The notes beneath the pieces were generated by a model, which made no database searches, was not told the DNA's origin, and saw only the letters and a list, made by a program, of their open reading frames with translations. Source: Brevibacterium yomogidense (lineage in GTDB: Bacteria > Actinomycetota > Actinomycetes > Actinomycetales > Brevibacteriaceae). From it: a DNA stretch of 64,000 nt. Positions within the stretch are counted from its first letter, which is position 1. The number at the start of each line of letters is the position of its first letter. The stretch covers positions 210,151-274,150 of the forward strand of contig NZ_JABASY010000005.1 in NCBI RefSeq assembly GCF_016107685.1, read 5' to 3'. This document shows, piece by piece, positions 53,770 to 64,000 of the stretch. Both the position numbers and the translations under genes were made by a program.

Positions 53770-53798
53770 TTGACACGGGGCCCCCGCCTCCGTATCGT
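53770..53798 (+). promoter_or_regulatory. rplJ-rplL promoter
   Basis: Consensus TTGACA (53770-53775), 17 nt, TATCGT (53793-53798). It predicts a start near 53806 and a ~205-nt leader. Confidence 0.85.
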
Positions 53799-53805
53799 TG
53801 ATGCT

Positions 53806-54009
53806 TGCCCAAGACCGTCGGTCTCTGCGGTGCCTCAGCCTTCAGGATGATGCGCTCGCAGACGAAGACTCAGCGAGACTGAGTGGCCCACGCAGGTGAG
53901 GACTTCCACGTTGCGCATTCGTGCGCATCGTATCGTGAGCGTCCCGCGCCTGGCGTGGGGCGCTTTTTCTGTTGAGTGTGGACGCACCGACATCAACGAA
54001 AGGAATGCC
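53806..54009 (+). promoter_or_regulatory. rplJ leader with L10-leader-like hairpins and an attenuator
   Basis: The leader has small hairpins GACCG-T-CGGTC and ACTCAG-CGAGA-CTGAGT and ends with an intrinsic terminator-like stem (AGCGTCCC at 53938 with GGGGCGCT at 53957) followed by TTTTT. L10 or the L10-L12 complex binds such leaders to repress rplJL. The Us make this one of the few classical terminators in the window. Confidence 0.7.
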
Positions 54010-54552
54010 ATGGCGAGGCCCGACAAGGCAGCCGCGGTCGCAGAGATCAAGCAGGAGCTTGAGTCCTCGAACGCCGCCGTGCTGACCGAGTACCGCGGGC
54101 TCACCGTTGCGCAGATGAAGGATCTGCGCAGGTCTCTCGGTGAGCACGCCACCTACGCCGTGGTGAAGAACACTCTCACCGCCATCGCTGCCAAAGAAGC
54201 AGGGATCGAAGCCTTCGAAGGACAGCTCGCCGGACCCACGGCGATCGCGTTCATCAAGGGCGAACCCTCCGAGGCCGCGAAGGCGCTGCGTGACTTCGCC
54301 AAGGCGAATCCTCAGCTCATCATCAAGGCCGGAGTCCTCGAGGGCTCCGCGCTGACAGCTGAGGACATCACCAAGCTCGCCGATCTGGAATCCCGCGAGG
54401 TGCTGCTTGCGAAGGCAGCCGGTGTCATGAAGGCAGGCCTGTACCAGGCCGCTTACCTGTTCACCGCTCCGCTGGTCAAGACCGTGCGAACTGTCGACGC
54501 TCTGCGCGAGAAGAACGACGGTGCCGCTGAGGCACCGGCCGACGACGCCTGA
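54010..54552 (+). CDS. rplJ: 50S ribosomal protein L10
   Basis: 180 aa. [40 protein letters not shown] opening and [17 protein letters not shown] are L10. It anchors L7/L12 dimers to the ribosome. AAAGGAATGCC precedes ATG 54010. Confidence 0.97.
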   Translation: MARPDKAAAVAEIKQELESSNAAVLTEYRGLTVAQMKDLRRSLGEHATYAVVKNTLTAIAAKEAGIEAFEGQLAGPTAIAFIKGEPSEAAKALRDFAKANPQLIIKAGVLEGSALTAEDITKLADLESREVLLAKAAGVMKAGLYQAAYLFTAPLVKTVRTVDALREKNDGAAEAPADDA

Positions 54553-54621
54553 GTCAGACACACCGAACACCCCCACTGGCCGGTTCACCCCTACCGGTCG
54601 CGAATGGAAGGAACAGCCACT

Positions 54622-55008
54622 ATGGCTAAGCTCACCACTGAAGAGCTCATCGACGCGTTCAAGGAGCTCTCGCTCATCGAACTGTCGGACTTCGTCAAGC
54701 AGTTCGAGGAGACCTTCGAGGTCGAGGCAGCGGCTCCGGTCGCAGCTGCTGCGGCTCCGGCCGCCGGCGGTGCCGCACCCGAGGCCGCTGAAGAGCAGAC
54801 CGAGTTCGACGTGATCCTCGAGGCTGCGGGAGACAAGAAGGTCCCGGTCATCAAGGAGGTCCGTGGACTCACATCGCTCGGACTGAAGGAAGCCAAGGAC
54901 CTCGTCGACTCCGCTCCGAAGGCCGTCGTCGAAGGCGTGTCCAAGGAAGCTGCCGACAAGGCCAAGGAAGCTCTCGAGGGCGCCGGCGCAACCGTCACCC
55001 TCAAGTGA
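54622..55008 (+). CDS. rplL: 50S ribosomal protein L7/L12
   Basis: 128 aa. N-terminal dimer helices [26 protein letters not shown], Ala-rich hinge, and the C-terminal factor-binding domain [39 protein letters not shown] 54622 has GAAGGAAC about 10 nt upstream; the earlier ATG 54604 is not conserved. Confidence 0.98.
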   Translation: MAKLTTEELIDAFKELSLIELSDFVKQFEETFEVEAAAPVAAAAAPAAGGAAPEAAEEQTEFDVILEAAGDKKVPVIKEVRGLTSLGLKEAKDLVDSAPKAVVEGVSKEAADKAKEALEGAGATVTLK

Positions 55009-55063
55009 TGACTGCCGTGTGAGCCGCCGTGCGCGGCGTGCTGCACACGGTTCCTCACACGCT

Positions 55064-55100
55064 CGAACCCCCGTCCCCACAGTGTGGGAACGGGGGTTCG
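55064..55100 (+). terminator. Terminator after rplL
   Basis: CGAACCCCCGT and CCCAC pair with GTGGG and ACGGGGGTTCG around loop AGT with one C-A mismatch. It also lies downstream of the convergent MBL-fold gene. Confidence 0.85.
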
Positions 55101-55199
55101 TGCATTCAGGGGCTCAGTGTCACCGGTTCGGTGTTCGTCGTCGGTGGGGGAGTCGCGCTCGCTCGGGGTGGCCCGGAGGTCTCACATGGTCCGGGGATC

Positions 55200-56048
55200 T
55201 CACACGATGCGGGTGACGCGCACTCCGAACACCGCGTCCGTCGCAGCGTGTGATTCGTCGGGTGCGCCGGACTCGTCGGCCGGTACCGCGTCCGCCGCGA
55301 AGCGCGCAGGCAGCGCATCCTGGTCATCCGTGTCGTCCGCATCCTCGGAGGCCGCGAACGCGGCGAGATCCGTGCGCTGCGCTTCCGCGAAGCCCCTGCC
55401 GACCGGGCGCCCGTGCCCGGGGACGAAGACGTCCACACCGGGCACCTCCAGCAGGCGCTCCAGAGACCTGACCCACGCGACGGGGGTCGAATCGATGCCC
55501 ACCTGGGGAGGCGCGCCCTCCTCGAGCAGATCACCCACGATCATGACCGGACCCACCCGGATCGCGAGGTCCGTGTCCGTGTGGCCCGACACGACGAAGA
55601 ATTCCACCGCGTCGCCGGCCTCGACGGCGGAGTCTGCGGGGCCGTCCCCGTCACCGTTCTGCAGCCCGCTCAGAGAGAGGCGCTCACCGTCCTCGACCGC
55701 GCGCACGTCGACTGCGAGCGCTGTGGGGTCCGGGAGGTCGAACGCGTGCTCCGAGGCCTCCGCATGCTGCAGCCATGCGGAGCCGGGGGAGTCCCGCACG
55801 AATGCGTGCGACGCAAGGAATTCGGTGACTCCGGCCTCGGCGAGCGTCGCGTTCCCGAAGAAGTGGTCCCAGTGATCGTGGGTGTTCGCGACGACGAGCG
55901 GCAGATCCGTGATCTGTCTTAAAGCGGCGAGGATGCGCACCGCCTGGTCAGGCCCGGAGCCGGTGTCGACCAGCAGCGCGCGCGATGAGCCGACGACGAG
56001 GACCGACGTGAGGCGGACGGGATCGGTGACGAGTGTGAACACAGCCAT
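55200..56048 (-). CDS. MBL-fold metallohydrolase
   Basis: 282 aa. The zinc motif [44 protein letters not shown] and [11 protein letters not shown] give the metallo-beta-lactamase ligand set. Substrate unknown; relatives include thioesterases and lactonases. The last ~50 residues are an Asp/Ala-rich tail. It sits on the opposite strand between rplL and rpoB, divergent from rpoB. Confidence 0.88.
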   Translation of the reverse strand: MAVFTLVTDPVRLTSVLVVGSSRALLVDTGSGPDQAVRILAALRQITDLPLVVANTHDHWDHFFGNATLAEAGVTEFLASHAFVRDSPGSAWLQHAEASEHAFDLPDPTALAVDVRAVEDGERLSLSGLQNGDGDGPADSAVEAGDAVEFFVVSGHTDTDLAIRVGPVMIVGDLLEEGAPPQVGIDSTPVAWVRSLERLLEVPGVDVFVPGHGRPVGRGFAEAQRTDLAAFAASEDADDTDDQDALPARFAADAVPADESGAPDESHAATDAVFGVRVTRIV

Positions 56049-56154
56049 GTCGGCATCGTCTCATCCTGGCGGTGACCGTGCCCGGACCGTGGCGCAGCAG
56101 GCGGAGCAGCAGCCTGTGCGTTCCTGGGGAAAGGGGGAGCCTACCACACGCAGT

Positions 56155-56183
56155 TTGCGCATTGGGGGACGCGCGAGTAGACT
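56155..56183 (+). promoter_or_regulatory. rpoBC promoter
   Basis: TTGCGC (56155-56160), 17 nt, TAGACT (56178-56183). It predicts a leader of about 155 nt before the rpoB TTG. Confidence 0.75.
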
Positions 56184-56343
56184 GATTTTTTGCATTGCTC
56201 TGCCTTCGTGTTGCCTTCATATAGCGGTGGGCCAAACGGAGCTCGAATCCCATGTCCCTGTGTACGGATCCCGTGCACGTCGACGTCGGAAACGGGCGGG
56301 CAGGCCGAACCGGAGACATCAGGTTTCACCCGGAAGGATCCCA

Positions 56344-59300
56344 TTGGCTGCTGCCGACGAACACACCACGACCGCTCCCCACCCGCAGCGCATCTCCTTC
56401 GCGAAGATTCGCGAACCCCTTGAAGTCCCTGACCTCCTCAGCCTTCAGACCGACAGCTTCGACTGGCTGATCGGGAACGACCGCTGGCAGGACCGCGTCA
56501 TCGAGGCCACGGAGACCGGCGACGAATCCGTCGCCACCGTCTCGGGGCTCGAAGAGATCTTCGAGGAGATCTCCCCGATCGAGGACTTCGCGGGAGCGAT
56601 GTCCCTGTCGTTCCGGGAGCACCGCTTCGAACCGCCCAAGTACTCCGTCGACGAGTGCAAGGAGCGGGACATGACATACTCCGCGCCCCTGTTCGTCACC
56701 GCGGAGTTCATGAACAACAACACGGGCGAGATCAAGTCTCAGACGGTGTTCATGGGTGACTTCCCACTCATGACCCCTCAGGGCACCTTCGTCATCAACG
56801 GCACGGAGCGCGTGGTCGTCTCCCAGCTCGTCCGCTCGCCGGGCGCGTACTTCGAGACGACGCCCGACCGCACCTCCGACAAGGACATCTTCACCGCGAA
56901 GATCATCCCGTCGCGCGGTGCATGGCTCGAATTCGAGATCGACAAGCGCGATCAGGTGGGCGTCCGCCTCGACCGCAAGCGCAAGCAGTCCGTCACGGTC
57001 CTGCTGAAGGCGCTGGGCTGGAGCGAATCGAAGATCCTCGAGGAATTCGGCCAGTACGAGTCGATGCGCGAGACCATGGCGAAGGACACGGTCCAGACGC
57101 AGGACGAAGCGCTGCTCGACATCTACCGCAAGCTGCGCCCCGCGGAGCCCGCGACGACAGAGGCAGCGCGCACGCTGCTCAACAACCTGTACTTCAACCC
57201 CAAGCGCTACAACCTCGACAAGGTCGGTCGCTACAAGATCAACCGCAAGCTGGGCATTGACGCGCCGCTGTCGGACTCCGTCCTCAGCACGGACGACGTC
57301 GTCGCGACGATCCGCTACATCGTCGCGCTGCACGCCGGCGATGAGACGATGCCGGGTGTGCGCGACGGCGAGGCGATCGACCTCCGCGTCGCGGACGACG
57401 ACATCGACCACTTCGGCAACCGCCGCATCCGCGCAGTGGGCGAGCTCATCGAGAACCAGGTCCGCACCGGCCTGTCACGGATGGAGCGAGTCGTGCGCGA
57501 GCGCATGACGACCCAGGACGTCGAAGCGATCACGCCGCAGTCGCTCATCAACATCCGCCCGGTCGTCGCTGCGATCAAGGAGTTCTTCGGCACCAGCCAG
57601 CTCTCGCAGTTCATGGACCAGAACAACCCGCTGGCAGGCCTCACGCACAAGCGTCGCCTGTCCGCGCTGGGCCCCGGCGGTCTGTCGCGCGACCGTGCAG
57701 GCATGGAAGTCCGCGACGTCCACCCGTCGCACTACGGACGCATGTGCCCGATCGAGACTCCGGAAGGCCCGAACATCGGCCTCATCGGCTCGCTCGCCTC
57801 CTACGCGCGGATCAACCCGTTCGGCTTCATCGAGACGCCCTACCGCAAGGTCAAGGACGGCGTCGTCTCCGACGAGACGATGTACCTCACCGCCGACGAC
57901 GAGCTCGACTACACGATCGCGCAGGCGAACGCGCCGCTGGGCGACGACTCGAAGTTCGTCGAGGACCTCGTCCTCGCCCGTCCGAAGGGCGGATCCGGTG
58001 AAGCGGAGCTGATCCCGGTCGCAGACATCGACTTCATGGACGTGTCCGCGCGCCAGATGGTCTCCGTCGCGACCGCGCTCATCCCCTTCCTCGAGCACGA
58101 TGACGCCAACCGCGCCCTCATGGGTGCGAACATGCAGCGCCAGGCCGTCCCGCTGGTCCGTGCCGAAGCCCCTTACGTGGGCACGGGCATGGAGTACCGC
58201 GCGGCCGTCGACGCGGGCGACGTCATCACCGCTGACAACTCCGGCGTTGTGACGGAGGTGTCCGCCGACTACGTGACCGTCATGAATGACGACGGCACGC
58301 AGCAGGTGTACAAGGCGGAGAAGTTCCGCCGGTCCAACCACGGCACGTCCTACAACCAGCGCATCGTCGTCGACGAAGGCGATCGCGTGGAGGTCGGGTC
58401 CGTGCTGGGTGACGGCCCGTCGACGGAAGACGGCGAGATGGCGCTGGGCAAGAACCTGCTCGTCGCCTTCATGTCCTGGGAGGGCTACAACTTCGAGGAC
58501 GCCATCATCCTGTCCCAGCGCATGGTGCAGGACGACGTCCTCTCCTCGATCCACATCGAAGAGCACGAAGTCGACGCACGCGACACCAAGCTGGGCGCGG
58601 AGGAGATCACCCGGGACATCCCGAACATCGCTCCGGACGCACTGGCGGACCTGGACGAGCGCGGCATCATCCGCATCGGTGCTGAAGTCACCGACGGCGA
58701 CATCCTGGTGGGCAAGGTGACGCCGAAGGGTGAAACCGAGCTCACTCCGGAGGAGCGCCTGCTGCGTGCGATCTTCGGTGAGAAGTCGCGCGAAGTCCGC
58801 GACACCTCTCTCAAGGTCCCGCACGGCGAATCCGGCACAGTCATCTCCGTCAAGGTCTTCGACCGCGACGAGGACGACGAACTGGCGCCCGGCGTCAACC
58901 AGCTGGTCCGCGTCTACGTCGCCCAGCGACGCAAGATCACGATCGGCGACAAGATGGCCGGCCGCCACGGCAACAAGGGTGTCATCTCCCGGATCCTGCC
59001 CGTCGAGGACATGCCGTTCCTCGAGGACGGCACGCCGGTCGACATCATCCTCAACCCGCACGGTGTGCCTCGCCGTATGAACATCGGCCAGGTCATGGAA
59101 GTCCACATGGGATGGATCTCCAAGCAGGGCTGGAAGCTCGAGGGCACCCCGGAGTGGGCGGAGAAGATGCACGGCTTCGTCGACGAGGCGGAGCCGGGCA
59201 CCACTGTCGCGACCCCCGTGTTCGACGGCGCCCACTGGGAAGAGCTGCGGGGCCTCCTCGAGGCCGCGAAGCCCAACCAGGACGGCGAACGCCTCGTCGA

Positions 59301-59823
59301 CGCGTCGGGCAAGGCCCGTCTGTTCGACGGCCGCTCGGGTGAGCCGTTCCCGTACCCCGTCTCCGTGGGCTACATGTACATGCTCAAGCTGCACCACCTC
59401 GTGGACGACAAGATCCACGCACGATCGACCGGACCGTACTCCATGATCACCCAGCAGCCGCTGGGAGGTAAGGCACAGTTCGGTGGTCAGCGCTTCGGTG
59501 AGATGGAGGTGTGGGCGCTCGAAGCATACGGTGCGGCCTACACGCTCCAGGAACTCCTCACCATCAAGTCGGACGACATCCCCGGTCGCGTGAAGGTCTA
59601 CGAAGCGATCGTCAAGGGTGAGAACCTGCCGGACCCGGGAATCCCGGAATCCTTCAAGGTCCTCATCAAGGAGATGCAGTCGCTCTGCTTGGACATCGAG
59701 GTGCTTTCGTCCGATGGCATGCACGTGGAGATGCGCGATTCCGATGAGGAGGTCTTCCGCGCCGCGGAGGAACTGGGCATCAACCTGTCTCGCCACGAAG
59801 CGAACACCGTCGAAGAAGTCTGA
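56344..59823 (+). CDS. rpoB: DNA-directed RNA polymerase subunit beta
   Basis: 1159 aa. Start TTG 56344 with GGAAGGATCCCA directly upstream, as in other actinobacteria; the frame is open far upstream but that part is not Rpo[21 protein letters not shown] begins the conserved core. The rifampicin region (about residues 415-442) reads [14 protein letters not shown] then [17 protein letters not shown], with wild-type Gln, Asp, His, Arg and Ser contacts; Ala replaces the Ser after [27 protein letters not shown] and the C-terminal [13 protein letters not shown] are intact. Confidence 0.98.
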   Translation: MAAADEHTTTAPHPQRISFAKIREPLEVPDLLSLQTDSFDWLIGNDRWQDRVIEATETGDESVATVSGLEEIFEEISPIEDFAGAMSLSFREHRFEPPKYSVDECKERDMTYSAPLFVTAEFMNNNTGEIKSQTVFMGDFPLMTPQGTFVINGTERVVVSQLVRSPGAYFETTPDRTSDKDIFTAKIIPSRGAWLEFEIDKRDQVGVRLDRKRKQSVTVLLKALGWSESKILEEFGQYESMRETMAKDTVQTQDEALLDIYRKLRPAEPATTEAARTLLNNLYFNPKRYNLDKVGRYKINRKLGIDAPLSDSVLSTDDVVATIRYIVALHAGDETMPGVRDGEAIDLRVADDDIDHFGNRRIRAVGELIENQVRTGLSRMERVVRERMTTQDVEAITPQSLINIRPVVAAIKEFFGTSQLSQFMDQNNPLAGLTHKRRLSALGPGGLSRDRAGMEVRDVHPSHYGRMCPIETPEGPNIGLIGSLASYARINPFGFIETPYRKVKDGVVSDETMYLTADDELDYTIAQANAPLGDDSKFVEDLVLARPKGGSGEAELIPVADIDFMDVSARQMVSVATALIPFLEHDDANRALMGANMQRQAVPLVRAEAPYVGTGMEYRAAVDAGDVITADNSGVVTEVSADYVTVMNDDGTQQVYKAEKFRRSNHGTSYNQRIVVDEGDRVEVGSVLGDGPSTEDGEMALGKNLLVAFMSWEGYNFEDAIILSQRMVQDDVLSSIHIEEHEVDARDTKLGAEEITRDIPNIAPDALADLDERGIIRIGAEVTDGDILVGKVTPKGETELTPEERLLRAIFGEKSREVRDTSLKVPHGESGTVISVKVFDRDEDDELAPGVNQLVRVYVAQRRKITIGDKMAGRHGNKGVISRILPVEDMPFLEDGTPVDIILNPHGVPRRMNIGQVMEVHMGWISKQGWKLEGTPEWAEKMHGFVDEAEPGTTVATPVFDGAHWEELRGLLEAAKPNQDGERLVDASGKARLFDGRSGEPFPYPVSVGYMYMLKLHHLVDDKIHARSTGPYSMITQQPLGGKAQFGGQRFGEMEVWALEAYGAAYTLQELLTIKSDDIPGRVKVYEAIVKGENLPDPGIPESFKVLIKEMQSLCLDIEVLSSDGMHVEMRDSDEEVFRAAEELGINLSRHEANTVEEV

Positions 59824-59882
59824 CCCACCGAACGAACATGCGGTGATCCCCGGGATCGCCGCGACAACAGAGAAGGATTCAC

Positions 59883-63755
<3,873 letters not shown>

Positions 63756-63773
63756 TCCGGTCCTCTGAGAGGC

Positions 63774-63809
63774 GAAGGCCCGCACATGCAGTCGCATGTG
63801 CGGGCCTTC
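63774..63809 (+). terminator. Terminator after rpoC
   Basis: Perfect 16-bp stem, GAAGGCCCGCACATGC with GCATGTGCGGGCCTTC, loop AGTC. It ends the rpoBC transcript. Confidence 0.9.
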
Positions 63810-63945
63810 CGCTATTCAGGGGCGAGGGGAGCGCCGGTCCCGAACGCTGTGGCGTCGGAAGTCGAGTGAAGGGGACCTGGATGTGCGTAAAGATTCTCTT
63901 CATCAGGATCGTGCGCGCGTGCCGGACTCATGCGTGATGTGCTCG
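63810..63945. other. Intergenic DNA after rpoC, nothing recognised
   Basis: 136 nt without a convincing gene, tRNA or promoter; an A/T-richer patch AAAGATTCTCTTCATCAGG lies near 63890. Confidence 0.4.
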
Positions 63946-64000
63946 CCTGAGGCCCTGAGGCCCTGAGGCCCTGAGGCCCTGAGGCCCTGAGGCCCTGAGG
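63946..64000 (+). repeat. 8-bp tandem repeat (GAGGCCCT)n running off the window
   Basis: About seven uninterrupted copies of GAGGCCCT (55 nt) reach the last base, so the true copy number is unknown. Copies are identical, which points to recent slippage expansion. Confidence 0.95.

Noticed and set aside
53583..53801. A 72-codon plus-strand frame between the DedA gene and rplJ
   Set aside because: It starts in the DedA promoter, ends in the rplJ -10 box, and has no ribosome site or similarity.
55882..56343. In-frame extension of rpoB by 154 codons
   Set aside because: It crosses the rpoB promoter and part of the MBL gene; the TTG at 56344 has a good ribosome site and gives the family N-terminus.
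63946..64000. CRISPR or origin iterons
   Set aside because: Pure 8-bp tandem repeat without spacers, AT-rich element or dnaA boxes.

Overview
The window is a gene-dense, high-GC stretch of an actinobacterial chromosome. The evidence is GC-rich codon use, many GTG starts, rpoB starting at TTG, the order murB - trpT - secE - nusG - rplK - rplA - rplJ - rplL - rpoB - rpoC, the hadA/hadB-like dehydratase pair upstream of it, System II cytochrome c maturation behind hemL, and several promoters whose -10 box lies 6-7 nt from the start codon, as in leaderless transcripts. The ectABC operon and a full menaquinone set fit a salt-tolerant member of the Micrococcales (Brevibacterium-like); the genus is a guess. 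No phage, insertion sequence, rRNA or CRISPR array was seen.

Layout. 1-8.9 kb: end of hemD (cut by the window edge), hemB, a MarR regulator, hemL, a histidine phosphatase, then resA-type thioredoxin, ccdA, resB and ccsB; nearly all overlap by 1-4 nt, so heme synthesis and cytochrome c assembly look co-expressed. 9.0-23.3 kb: a menaquinone supercluster (menA, menE, menB, menC, menD, menF, menG, a MenJ-type reductase and a polyprenyl diphosphate synthase), interrupted by a lipoprotein and an LLM flavin oxidoreductase; menH and menI are not seen. 23.4-29.5 kb: rarD, an FprA-type ferredoxin-NADP reductase, ectABC behind a palindromic operator-like site, a YajQ protein and tRNA-Tyr. 29.7-36.4 kb: a four-gene run with 4-nt overlaps (glutaminase fused to STAS and cNMP-binding-like domains, a glycerophosphodiesterase, two unrecognised membrane proteins), then tRNA-Thr and tRNA-Met. 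36.5-41.0 kb: an ATP-grasp ligase diverging from a compact trio of glycosyltransferase, acyl-CoA-dehydrogenase-like protein and a PIG-L deacetylase/methyltransferase fusion. This is the best candidate here for an undescribed pathway.

41.0-46.1 kb: nadE and pncC (NAD metabolism), a TPP riboswitch in front of a YkoEDC-type ECF transporter, and a small P-loop kinase. 46.2-63.8 kb: hadA/hadB-like genes, murB, a membrane metallophosphatase, tRNA-Trp, secE, nusG, four ribosomal protein genes with leader and attenuator structures, a DedA protein, an MBL-fold hydrolase, rpoB and rpoC. The window ends inside an 8-bp tandem repeat.

A second theme is short tandem repeats at gene ends and between genes, and low-complexity in-frame insertions in enzymes (MenD, MenE, CcsB, GT2, ACAD-like, metallophosphatase), suggesting active repeat expansion in this genome. 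Domain calls are from reading translations, without database searches; start codons were chosen by Shine-Dalgarno match, overlap with the upstream stop, or a leaderless -10 box.
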